Assembly: GCF_046719735.1 (NCBI RefSeq) | Contig: NZ_JAUTWQ010000011.1 | Coordinates: forward strand, 124,001 to 188,000 | DNA: 64,000 nucleotides | Source: Halobacillus_B rhizosphaerae | GTDB lineage: Bacteria; Bacillota; Bacilli; Bacillales; Halobacillaceae | Direction of reading: 5' to 3' | Shown here: one piece after another, positions 41,873-49,840 of the stretch | Position numbering within the stretch: the first letter of the stretch is position 1 | Layout of the letters: each line of letters opens with the position of its first letter | The notes under the pieces: generated by a model | Database searches by the model: none | What the model was told of the DNA's origin: nothing | What the model saw: the letters and a program-made list of their open reading frames with translations, nothing else | Translations under genes and position numbers: made by a program

Positions 41873-42159
41873 ACTCTCATGTAAGACTTTTCAAAAATAT
41901 TTACTTGATTTAAAATGCTGAAAAAACTCGCTGCTTTACCAACTTTAATTGTGTATGTGCTGCTTGGAAAGGTCTTTGTATGAGGATTATTAGCAGGTTC
42001 TGTTAAAGATTAGCCGCTATGTTCCCTCCAGATCAAATCTGGGGCGATTATTTTAATCAACGCATAAATGGTGAACAGTACTTAAATTTAAAACGGAAAG
42101 GGAATTGGTGGAAGCATGTCGAAAGCTTAAAAAGGAATAAGTGACAAAGGAGCAGACTA

Positions 42160-42387
42160 ATGGAACAATCGAGTATGTTTGATTTCTTCGGGGCAGATTC
42201 TGATCCCGTTTATAAAGAACTTAATAAATTGGTTCCCGGAGAGGAAAGCATTCAAATCGGAGAGTACAAGGTCTCAAAAAATAAATTCGGGCTCTATGAA
42301 ATTGAAACGGCCGAGATTCACGACTGTGTGGATACAATTGAAAATTGTTATTCCTATTTGTGCGGATCAATGAGGGCGGAAAAATAG
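42160..42387 (+). CDS. Small hypothetical protein, 75 residues
   Basis: Acidic soluble protein with two cysteines near the C-terminus (IHDCVDTIENCYSYLCG contains three in all). ACAAAGGAG is well spaced before the ATG at 42160. No family recognised. The compact fold-like pattern (EYKVSKNKFGLYEIETAEI) suggests a real product. It is followed by about 145 bp and the zinc-ribbon gene on the same strand. Confidence 0.6.
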   Translation: MEQSSMFDFFGADSDPVYKELNKLVPGEESIQIGEYKVSKNKFGLYEIETAEIHDCVDTIENCYSYLCGSMRAEK

Positions 42388-42532
42388 CCAAACACCAAAA
42401 GAAAAACACCCCCTAAACCAAAAGAAACTTTTATCTTGTGTTGAAACTTGCCGGCCTGTGCAGAATAGAATAAACAGATCCCCAAGATGGTCCAATATTC
42501 AATAAGTGCTCACAGGAACGGAGTGAAGAACC

Positions 42533-42808
42533 ATGGGCAGACAATATTGTGAAAGATGCAGCGGCGAGCTTGATTCATTCATTCTTAAAGGGAATAAAAC
42601 CGCTAAAATGATTCGCTGTCCAAGCTGTTATTGCTTATTGCAGCCTTCAAGATTTTCAACCATCCTCTTTGCCCTCATTTTCTTACTTCCTTATGTATGG
42701 ATGTTATCCGGTTCATATACATTTCTAACTTTTATCTTGGCAAACGCTTGGCTGGTTATTTGCTATTATTTTATTCAGCCCTATGTATTTCGATATGAAC
42801 CCATATAA
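42533..42808 (+). CDS. Zinc-ribbon membrane protein, 91 residues
   Basis: The N-terminus holds a C-x2-C ... C-x2-C zinc ribbon (YCERCSG and IRCPSCYCLL), then two membrane helices (TILFALIFLLPYVWMLSG and FLTFILANAWLVICYYFI). The arrangement suggests a small membrane protein with a cytoplasmic zinc knuckle. I do not know its role. No strong ribosome site other than a GGAACGGAG region about 15 bases upstream. Confidence 0.6.
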   Translation: MGRQYCERCSGELDSFILKGNKTAKMIRCPSCYCLLQPSRFSTILFALIFLLPYVWMLSGSYTFLTFILANAWLVICYYFIQPYVFRYEPI

Positions 42809-42886
42809 TGAATGAGTTAGCTTGTGGAAATAACTGGTTGTTAGGATCGACAATAAAGTATCTATTTCCCAGGAAATAAACAAAAA

Positions 42887-42914
42887 AAGCTGCTGACTAT
42901 TTTGTCTGCAGCTT
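42887..42914 (-). terminator. Minus-directed hairpin in the 42.9 kb intergenic region
   Basis: AAGCTGC (42887-42893) pairs with GCAGCTT (42908-42914); the T run is on the minus strand. It may be a back-up terminator for the carboxypeptidase gene, whose first terminator is at 43053. Confidence 0.5.
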
Positions 42915-43052
42915 GTAAAACGTTAAGTTGTCGAATAATGATTCACGTGGAACAATTTTGCAACTATATCATCCATTTAGGATTGGAAGGGTGCAAGATG
43001 AACATCACCGCCTATATAGCTGTTAAAGCTGTAAAACTAGGATAAGAATAAT

Positions 43053-43075
43053 CCCCCTGGCTCACAGGCAGGGGG
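43053..43075 (-). terminator. Terminator of the cell-wall carboxypeptidase gene
   Basis: CCCCCTG pairs with CAGGGGG; on the minus strand the stem is followed by ATTATTCTT, a weak T tract. Confidence 0.6.
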
Positions 43076-43089
43076 GAGTTTCTATGATC

Positions 43090-44601
43090 TTACCTTAAAT
43101 AGCCTTCGAGAATCTTATGGGTTCGATCCATATACTGTGCGATCGTTTTACCTACATAACGAAGGTGCCATGGTTCATATTTATACCCTGTATCGTCTTC
43201 TCGACCCTCAGGGTATCGTATAATGAACCCGTAATCGGAAGCGTGATATTTCACCCATCTGCCTTCTTCTGTATTAGCGAAACTTTCTACAAGCTGGTAA
43301 TTCACGGCAGGGCTGGACACATCCATCGCAAGACCAGTCTGGTGTTCGCTGTGACCTGGCTCTGCGCTGACTCGATCAGCGTAGGCAGCTCCCTGATTTC
43401 TTGTGATCCTCTCATGAATTTCCTTTTGTCGGTTGTAAGAACGGTATCCAGAAACGGCATATAATTCTACCCCTTGATCCCAAGCATCATCAAACATCTC
43501 CTCTAAGTGACCGGCGGCCATACTACTCATATATCGCTTCGGTATATCGGCACTAAACGGGAATCTGACATTTGGTTTTACAAGATGATCTGCTTTATAG
43601 TCAGAAGGAATTCCTCTATGTTTATTGACTAGCAGCAGCTGAATTGGTAAAGAAAGCTCCGTATCTACGTATTGGTCTACAGCGTTGTATCCCCCAAATA
43701 CTGTGAAGCTTTTCAACCCGCGGCGATGAATAGCAATTTTTATAGCATTCGGGACATAGTTTTCCTCCACGAGTAATATTTGATCATTGGATTTGGCTGC
43801 TGATACGGCTCCTGCAATTCCATCAGCAAATTCACTTCCAGTTACAACAAACGCATGATCCGGGTCTCCCATAGGAAGCCGTTCGGCGACATCTGCAGAG
43901 GTTTTAAACCGAGTGTCACCTGAAAACCGTGTAGGATTTGGCAGTTGAGTGACAATAGAATGACTCACCACACCACTCCCTCCAACAATAAAGGTGGATT
44001 GAATCGCTTTTAGTGCGCCTCTTGTAGTCAGTGGAAGATGGTTTTCTTTCGTTAGTAAAATAGGTGATCCATGTCTCGCTGCATAGGGAGCGGCAGTCAT
44101 AGCGTCGGGAAATCTTGAACCGTTCACTACGAATGCCCGGTCTGAGGACATATGATCGGCAATCCTTGCAGCTGTAACATAGCGGTTACTACCTGCAATT
44201 CTTTTAACAGTAGCATCATAAGAGCTGTTTAATTCTGATTGTATGGATTTAGAAACGGCGCCTGGACCTCCAACGATGTAGATTTTGGATGGGTGTAAGC
44301 GGCTTATTTCCCTTTTAGTTATAGGAGTTAAGTGATCTTTATCCGTTAATAATAATGGTCCGTTCTTGGAGTAGGCAAATGGCGCACCGGCTAAAGCATC
44401 GGGAAACTCATCTCCCCGGGTAAGGACCACGGCATCAGCACCATTGCTCCAATCGTGTTGGGAAATCTTTACCGCGGTTTCATAACGGTTATCGCCATTA
44501 ATCCGATCCATCTGAAAAGCTTGGACCTTGCTGACATTAAATCCAAAGCAAACTAACAACATGACAAAGACAGCGCTGTACCCATGCGCTGAAAATCTCA
44601 T
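43090..44601 (-). CDS. Cell wall-binding repeat 2 protein fused to D-Ala-D-Ala carboxypeptidase (VanY type)
   Basis: Secreted protein of 503 residues. A signal peptide (AVFVMLLVCFGFNVSKVQA) is followed by three cell-wall-binding type 2 repeats (each begins R-(I/F)-x-G-x-x-R-(Y/F), for example RINGDNRYETA, RIAGSNRYVTA, RFSGDTRFKTS) to about residue 310. The C-terminal VanY/peptidase M15B domain shows SGYRSYNRQ, the zinc motif EPGHSEHQTGLAMDV and EPWHLRYVG. It should trim peptidoglycan stem peptides while bound to the wall. Both halves are complete. Confidence 0.92.
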   Translation of the reverse strand: MRFSAHGYSAVFVMLLVCFGFNVSKVQAFQMDRINGDNRYETAVKISQHDWSNGADAVVLTRGDEFPDALAGAPFAYSKNGPLLLTDKDHLTPITKREISRLHPSKIYIVGGPGAVSKSIQSELNSSYDATVKRIAGSNRYVTAARIADHMSSDRAFVVNGSRFPDAMTAAPYAARHGSPILLTKENHLPLTTRGALKAIQSTFIVGGSGVVSHSIVTQLPNPTRFSGDTRFKTSADVAERLPMGDPDHAFVVTGSEFADGIAGAVSAAKSNDQILLVEENYVPNAIKIAIHRRGLKSFTVFGGYNAVDQYVDTELSLPIQLLLVNKHRGIPSDYKADHLVKPNVRFPFSADIPKRYMSSMAAGHLEEMFDDAWDQGVELYAVSGYRSYNRQKEIHERITRNQGAAYADRVSAEPGHSEHQTGLAMDVSSPAVNYQLVESFANTEEGRWVKYHASDYGFIIRYPEGREDDTGYKYEPWHLRYVGKTIAQYMDRTHKILEGYLR

Positions 44602-44727
44602 AATAAAACAATCCCCCTTGTAATCCTATTGTAATATTCCTGTTCCACAAATTTTTTGGAAAAAACATCAAAATAGAGGATTTGTCTAACTTTTTAAAGG
44701 AGAACTAGGAAAGGAGACGATTATAAG

Positions 44728-44753
44728 GTTTATTCATTTCTATAATAAGGAAA
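44728..44753 (+). promoter_or_regulatory. Possible sigma-B promoter
   Basis: GTTTAT (44728-44733), 14 bases, AGGAAA (44748-44753), resembling GTTTAA-N14-GGGTAT but with mismatches in the -10. The gene it precedes is of the general-stress-protein-26 family, which in B. subtilis is sigma-B controlled. Confidence 0.3.
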
Positions 44754-44792
44754 ACTAAGAAAGAAATTTGAATTTGGAAGGAGCCTGTAAAA

Positions 44793-45218
44793 ATGAATCA
44801 AGAAGAATTAAAGAAGAAGATTTATAATGTCCTCGACCAGCACAAAGTGGGAACGCTGGCCACTGTGAAAAACAATAAGCCGCATTCTCGTTTTATGACT
44901 TTTTCTAATGATGATGAATTTACTTTTTATACACCTACAAGCTCAGAAACACATAAGACGGACGAAATTGAAAAAAATCCTAACGTTCATATCCTGATTG
45001 GCTATGAAGGGGAAGGTAATGGAGATGCCTACTTAGAGGTGGAAGGTCAGGCTAAAGTGAGGGAAGATCAGAAAATTAAAGATTGGCTCTGGAGTGAAGA
45101 GATGGAACGCTGGTTCTCCAGTAAGCAGGATACGAATTATATCGTGCTTGAAATTTATCCGGAGAGTATCCGCTTAATGAATGCAGATGCGAACACACCA
45201 GAAACTCTTGAGCTATAA
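44793..45218 (+). CDS. Pyridoxamine 5'-phosphate oxidase-like (general stress protein 26 family)
   Basis: Split-barrel flavin-binding type protein of 141 residues, like YdaG. Seen: VGTLATVKNNKPHSRFMTF, FYTPTSSETHKTDEIEKNPNVHILIGYEG and AYLEVEGQAKV. GGAAGGAG precedes the ATG. Members bind FMN or related cofactors and are induced by general stress; the reaction is not known. Confidence 0.86.
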   Translation: MNQEELKKKIYNVLDQHKVGTLATVKNNKPHSRFMTFSNDDEFTFYTPTSSETHKTDEIEKNPNVHILIGYEGEGNGDAYLEVEGQAKVREDQKIKDWLWSEEMERWFSSKQDTNYIVLEIYPESIRLMNADANTPETLEL

Positions 45219-45223
45219 AATGT

Positions 45224-45252
45224 AAGGCTGCCTCCAGGGCAGCCTTTTTTTA
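45224..45252 (+). terminator. Terminator after the stress protein gene
   Basis: AAGGCTGCC pairs perfectly with GGCAGCCTT around TCCAG, then TTTTTTT. Confidence 0.9.
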
Positions 45253-45276
45253 TCGTCTAGAGGAGGGAAGAATGCC

Positions 45277-45324
45277 CACTCGGCCCGCTCGTCTTATGCT
45301 TGTCTGGGCTCCCAGGGCGCTTCC
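45277..45324. repeat. Partial copy of the CTTATGCTTGTC...CAGGGCGCTT repeat
   Basis: CTTATGCTTGTCTGGGCTCC followed by CAGGGCGCTTCC, nearly the same as the right end of the large hairpin at 60944-61043 (CTTATGCTTGTCGGGTCTCC, CAGGGCGCTTTC). Only one arm is present here, so it is a truncated copy. Confidence 0.7.
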
Positions 45325-45339
45325 TCTTTTGTACTACTA

Positions 45340-45654
45340 TTAATGGTGAAGGGCATGCTGGATCATTTGCTGAAGTACGTTAATGACATGTTCGTCATCA
45401 TGTGAATAGAAAATAGTGGTTCCTTCACGGCGGTATTTGACCAGGCGTAAATTTTTTAGAAACCGTAATTGATGAGATACGGTTGATTGTCTTAGGTTCA
45501 AATTTTCAGATATTTCGTTTACGGAATACTCTTTTTCAAATAAGAGGTTCAAAATTCGGATTCTCGTTGGATCGGATAGTGCTTTAAAGGTCTGGCTTAC
45601 GACAAACAGGGTTTCTTCATCAAGGTCTTTGGAGTAAATAGGTTCTTCATCCAT
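45340..45654 (-). CDS. ArsR/SmtB repressor, CzrA-like Zn/Co sensor
   Basis: Winged-helix repressor of 104 residues. DNA-binding part: LSDPTRIRILNLL, SVNEISENLNLRQSTVSHQLRFLKN. The C-terminal helix carries Asp87, His89, His100 and His103, with the exact spacing (2, 11, 3) of the alpha-5 zinc site of Staphylococcus CzrA. AGAAGGGAG fits ATG 45654; the longer reading from 45705 is rejected. A zinc or cobalt efflux gene should be its target, but none is next to it. Confidence 0.88.
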   Translation of the reverse strand: MDEEPIYSKDLDEETLFVVSQTFKALSDPTRIRILNLLFEKEYSVNEISENLNLRQSTVSHQLRFLKNLRLVKYRREGTTIFYSHDDEHVINVLQQMIQHALHH

Positions 45655-45855
45655 AGTTAAAGCTCCCTTCTGTTTTATCTTGTTTGAGCATGGATCAGCA
45701 TTCATCGTCCTATTCTACGTTAATGGTTATAAAATCTAAATGAATGTGTTCGATCACAAATAAGCAGGGTGAATCTGCTTGGGAAGCGGTTTGATTTGTT
45801 TATTGCTGTAATCAGGGTTCGCGTTTTCTAGAAGCGAATTTAGAATTATTGAGAA

Positions 45856-46214
45856 TTAGATGATTATATTATATAAAATGTAGGCGGTAATTGCGATAGA
45901 TGCAAGAGGGGCAGCTATCATCCAAAACCATTGAATCTGATTTTTTGGGGGAGTATTTAGTCTTTTCTTGCGTTTATTGAAAACAGACCAGGGTGGATGA
46001 TGTGGAAGCTATGTGGTTTTACTAAAGGGGCAGTATTGCGTGGGTTTCAAGGGAAAATGATCGTGCCGTTCTAATTCTTGCTCTCTTTTAAGTTGAGAAA
46101 GAAATTGAGAACCTTCTTGCAGCGCAATTGAAGGATGTACTTCCTAGCAGATGATTCTTCTGTAAATTCTTCTCCATCGTGGCAAATGTAAACAATTTTT
46201 TGATTCTTTTTCAT
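45856..46214 (-). pseudogene. Decayed small membrane-protein gene (frameshift plus in-frame stop)
   Basis: On the minus strand an ATG at 46214 behind AAAAGGAG opens MKKNQKIVYICHDGEEFTEE. Near 46122-46126 the frame must shift by one base to continue as QEGSQFLSQLKREQELERHD and HFPLKPTQYCPFSKTT, then meets TAG (46011-46009). The same frame goes on beyond it as LPHHPPWSVFNKRKKRLN and a membrane helix WFWMIAAPLASIAITAYILY to TAA at 45856. One deleted base and a TGG-to-TAG change would restore a protein of about 119 residues. I do not know the family. A sequencing error could explain the shift but not the stop. Confidence 0.6.
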
Positions 46215-46322
46215 AAATAAACGAACTCCTTTTCCTGACGATTAATTGGACATTTCCACTAACAGTATCGACAAGAAAGAGAAAAAGTTAAGGGAAAGGG
46301 AAAAGAAAAAAGGATTCGGGGA

Positions 46323-47729
46323 TTAATCGTCCGAATCCTTTTCTGTATGTCTGTTATTCTCTCCAGGATAAAACCGGTCTTTAACGAGGTAATAGTCAGG
46401 GTCATTATCTGTAATGGTTGCAAGCTTGTATAATGCTTCCAATAGGAAAGTCTTGTCTAATTCATAGACTAGATTTTCTTCTATATGATCAAGGGTATTA
46501 TATGCGAATTCCCATAGGTCATTGTGTTTAGAAGTATCTATAGACTCCGCTACCATGGCTAAACCATTGATAATCTCCGTAATAATGAGATGGTTATCCT
46601 TAGCATAATGCCGTATATAACCAAAGCCGCGGTAAATATAGTAATTAAAGGATTCATCGAGAAGAATTACGCGGACTTGTTTATCATCATCCATTAAATA
46701 AGGAGTGAAAGTAATATAATTTTCTACGGTTAACATAAGATCAGCCATTTGGTGAATGGTGTTGGTGGCCGTTTTCGGATCATCATTGCCGACTGCTTTA
46801 ATCGCGATCTCTGCAAGTTTATGCATTCCCATTTGCAGATCCTGCAGTTCCGTTTCTTTATGACCGATTTCTACCATTCTATAGTATTTTTCCTCGTCTA
46901 CTTCCTCGGCCCCCGGTCCCCAATAACTAATCAATCGATTTCCTGTTAGGATAAAGTCACCTACTTGAACGTGGAGCTTTACGATAATATTATCCTTTCG
47001 CGCTTCTTCTATCATAATTCTATAGTCTACCAGCTGGAGGTAGCCAGATTTAATGGCATCAATCGTGTTTGCATCTTCCCGATAGTTCTCCATCAGGTCT
47101 CCAGCAGCTTTCGTTCGAAACTTCTCAATATCTTTTCTCAGAGTATGATTAATAATATCTTTGGACGCCTTTTTCATCGTAAAAGTAATGTTATGAACCT
47201 GCATCCAGGTAGTTGCATGGTTAATGAAATAAATAAAAGTAATAGCCGAGATAAATGCTAACGAGATAGTTACGAATGGGATGGTCACAAAGTATTCGTG
47301 CGAAGAACTACCTATAAATAAAAATACGATTAACACATAAACAAAGCTTCCGTTAAATATGCCCAGTGCATGCTGGGTTTGTTTATCTGAGACAAAGTTT
47401 AACAGCATTCTAGGCGAGAATTGACCGCTGAAGGTTGTTAGAACGACTAATAGGGAGTTTAACGTGAAGGCACTCAGTGTTAATATGCCTCCGATTAATG
47501 TACTTACCAGCATGCGAGTCGCACTGGAATCCATCTTAAATCCCTCAGGTATATATTGATTGACTTCAAGCTTTAAGTCCATAACCAAAGTAACGGCTAC
47601 TAAGACGAGAGCTAAAGTTATATATATAAATGGCATATACCATAAAGTCATTTGCATTTCATGTTTTCGCTGCCGTTTAGACATTTGAAGATATTTTCTT
47701 AAAGAAACAGGTAGTAAATCCATTATCAT
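46323..47729 (-). CDS. DUF2254 membrane protein
   Basis: Protein of 468 residues. Four membrane helices in the first 180 residues (FIYITLALVLVAVTLVM, GGILTLSAFTLNSLLVVLTTF, FVYVLIVFLFIGS, ISLAFISAITFIYFI) with the DUF2254 motif FSGQFSPRMLLNF, then a long soluble C-terminal region (LVDYRIMIEEARKDN, VGDFILTGNRLISYWG). AAGGAGG lies about 11 bases upstream; an intervening ATG-GAA-TGA makes a two-codon reading. Function of the family is unknown. Confidence 0.85.
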   Translation of the reverse strand: MIMDLLPVSLRKYLQMSKRQRKHEMQMTLWYMPFIYITLALVLVAVTLVMDLKLEVNQYIPEGFKMDSSATRMLVSTLIGGILTLSAFTLNSLLVVLTTFSGQFSPRMLLNFVSDKQTQHALGIFNGSFVYVLIVFLFIGSSSHEYFVTIPFVTISLAFISAITFIYFINHATTWMQVHNITFTMKKASKDIINHTLRKDIEKFRTKAAGDLMENYREDANTIDAIKSGYLQLVDYRIMIEEARKDNIIVKLHVQVGDFILTGNRLISYWGPGAEEVDEEKYYRMVEIGHKETELQDLQMGMHKLAEIAIKAVGNDDPKTATNTIHQMADLMLTVENYITFTPYLMDDDKQVRVILLDESFNYYIYRGFGYIRHYAKDNHLIITEIINGLAMVAESIDTSKHNDLWEFAYNTLDHIEENLVYELDKTFLLEALYKLATITDNDPDYYLVKDRFYPGENNRHTEKDSDD

Positions 47730-47888
47730 TCCATTTTTTCCTCCTTATGTGTAAGCACAGTATTCCCTCAACGAATAAGCTGAAACTTAAAAACAAAAAT
47801 TCTTTCTGCTTTCAAGTGAGAAAGACAAGAAACCGGTGTGAGAATATTGTAAACTAGTGAATAACCAGCATAAGGAGGAGTGCGAATT

Positions 47889-48335
47889 ATGAATTGGGTC
47901 ATTAAGCCATTTAATAAACTTACGACAAATGAACTTTATGAAATATTGAAAGTACGGACAGAGATATTTGTAGTCGAGCAAGAATGTCCCTATCCAGAAG
48001 TGGATGGACGAGACAAGGAATGCCTGCATGTTTGGATAGAGGAGGAAGGGGAGATTTCTGCTTACTGCCGGTTGGTCCCTCCTGTAAAATACGGCGGCAA
48101 TTATTCAATTGGACGCGTGCTAGTCGTAAAGGGGAAACGGGGAGCTGGATATGCAAGGTCCATTATGAATAAGGCAATCGAATTACTGAAAGAAGAAGGG
48201 CACACAGAATTTATTTTCCTTCAGGGACAGGAGCATTTGCGAAATTTTTATGGATCGTTTGGTTTCAAGGAAGTATCCGAAGTTTACTTAGAAGATGACA
48301 TTCCGCATGTCGATATGCTTATGAGGGTGAAATGA
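47889..48335 (+). CDS. GNAT N-acetyltransferase, ElaA family
   Basis: Acetyltransferase of 148 residues. The ElaA pattern is clear: LYEILKVRTEIFVVEQECPY, DGRDKECLHVWI, IGRVLVVKGKRGAGYARSIM (acetyl-CoA loop) and FYGSFGFKEVSEVYLEDDIPH. ATAAGGAGG fits ATG 47889; the GTG at 47880 overlaps the site. Substrate unknown. Confidence 0.9.
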   Translation: MNWVIKPFNKLTTNELYEILKVRTEIFVVEQECPYPEVDGRDKECLHVWIEEEGEISAYCRLVPPVKYGGNYSIGRVLVVKGKRGAGYARSIMNKAIELLKEEGHTEFIFLQGQEHLRNFYGSFGFKEVSEVYLEDDIPHVDMLMRVK

Positions 48336-48385
48336 TTAGCTGGAATGATCATAGAGAGAGGTGGACAAAAGTATGTAGTCGCCAG

Positions 48386-48427
48386 AAAACCCGAACCTTT
48401 GAATTTTCCATGGGTTCGGGTTTTTTT
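48386..48427. terminator. Bidirectional terminator
   Basis: AAAACCCGAACC pairs with GGTTCGGGTTTT, ahead of a T run; it lies between elaA and the convergent aminotransferase. Confidence 0.85.
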
Positions 48428-48482
48428 AGATTTACTAGATATAAAGGGACCGCTTCGCTTTTCCGCTTTTGCCCTAGTCACG

Positions 48483-49664
48483 TTATTTACGAGTTTTTTC
48501 TTTGAAATTCTTAAAACGGATGAGAGCTTCCTGAAGGGTTTCTTCAGAATTATTTAATCCAATTCGAACAAAGGATTCTCCATAGTCACCAAATCCTATT
48601 CCTGGGGCGACAAATAATCCTTCTTCATCCAACAAGTCATCAGCGAAGGACTCTGAATTGTAGCCTTGAGGCACCTTCATCCACACAAAGAATGATCCTT
48701 TGCAGGGCTCAACTTCATACCCTAGTTCAGTAAGTCCTTCTACTAATAAATTTCTTCTTTTTTCATAAGTTAAAGAAAGCTCTTTGACGCATTCCTGAGA
48801 GTCAAGCAGTGCAGCAGCTGCAGCCTCTTGAACAGCTCCAAAAAGACTAACATAGTAATGGTCCTGAATCAGTTCCAGCGCTTGAATCACGCTTTTATTC
48901 CCTACGGCAAAGGCGACACGCCATCCTGCCATATTATAAGTTTTCGACATGGTATAGATTTCGATGCCGACATCCTTTGCTCCGGGAATCTGCATAAAGC
49001 TTAAAGGTTTATGGTTATCATAGCCAATAGCTCCATACGCAAAGTCATGAACCACACAAATGTCATGTTCATCCGCAAACGAAATGGTGTTTTCGAAAAA
49101 CTGTCTATCTGCAATCGCCGAAGTTGGGTTGTTTGGATAGTTTAAAAACATCAGCTTTGCTTTTTCCACTATCTCAGGATCGAGCTCGTCATAGTCAGGC
49201 AGGAAGTCATTTTCCTTGCGTAAAGGCATAGGTGCCATAATCGCATTGGCCATGGCGACCCCAGACCAATAATCCGGATATCCCGGGTCAGGAACAAGAG
49301 CAGCATCTCCCTCATTTAAGAAACATTGACTCACTTCAACGAGCCCGGTTTTGCTGCCAAACATAGTGGCAACTTCGGACTGAGGATCGATGTCAACACC
49401 GTATTCTCTTTGATAAAATTCTGAGACAGCTTTTTTTAGGTAATCAAATCCTTGAAAAGGGGGGTACTTGTGGTAAACAGGGTTCTCGGCCGCTTTTTGT
49501 AAGGCTTGTACGATGTGATCTGGAGTAGGCTGGTCAGGGTTTCCCTGTCCTAAGTTCAACACGTCTTGTCCCTTCTGCTGATAGGCATTCAGTTTTTTTA
49601 CTAATTTAGCAAAGAACTGGTCGGGGAGTCGATTGAGAGCTTCTGATTGTGTAAACTGTTTCAT
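48483..49664 (-). CDS. PLP-dependent aminotransferase (MtnE/DapL-like)
   Basis: Class I/II aminotransferase of 393 residues. Seen: NLGQGNPDQPTPDHIV, YPPFQGFDYLKKAV, NYPNNPTSAIA, the tyrosine in HDFAYGAIGYD, the PLP lysine in TMSKTYNMAGWR, and the arginine in FVRIGLNN. It resembles MtnE of B. subtilis, which makes methionine from ketomethiobutyrate in the salvage pathway; DapL-like diaminopimelate aminotransferases are close relatives. A MtnU-like amidase is encoded 4 kb away on the same strand, which favours MtnE slightly. No S-box leader is visible. Confidence 0.85.
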   Translation of the reverse strand: MKQFTQSEALNRLPDQFFAKLVKKLNAYQQKGQDVLNLGQGNPDQPTPDHIVQALQKAAENPVYHKYPPFQGFDYLKKAVSEFYQREYGVDIDPQSEVATMFGSKTGLVEVSQCFLNEGDAALVPDPGYPDYWSGVAMANAIMAPMPLRKENDFLPDYDELDPEIVEKAKLMFLNYPNNPTSAIADRQFFENTISFADEHDICVVHDFAYGAIGYDNHKPLSFMQIPGAKDVGIEIYTMSKTYNMAGWRVAFAVGNKSVIQALELIQDHYYVSLFGAVQEAAAAALLDSQECVKELSLTYEKRRNLLVEGLTELGYEVEPCKGSFFVWMKVPQGYNSESFADDLLDEEGLFVAPGIGFGDYGESFVRIGLNNSEETLQEALIRFKNFKEKTRK

Positions 49665-49840
49665 TTCATCCCGCCTTTTTATAGATAATTTCGAAAAGTC
49701 TAATAACTGATATTATCGAATGTCGTCTGATTTGTAAAGGTTTTAAGGCGTTTTTTCAGTCATTTTTCCGTTATTCTTTTTGGACCAGTTGCTTTTGGGT
49801 AAGTATAAGAGAGGAGATCTGTTACTAAAGGAGTGGAACG

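Noticed and set aside
41913..41981. 22-codon hydrophobic ORF (MLKKLAALPTLIVYVLLGK)
   Set aside because: Looks like a membrane peptide but has no ribosome site and no neighbouring antisense RNA signals.
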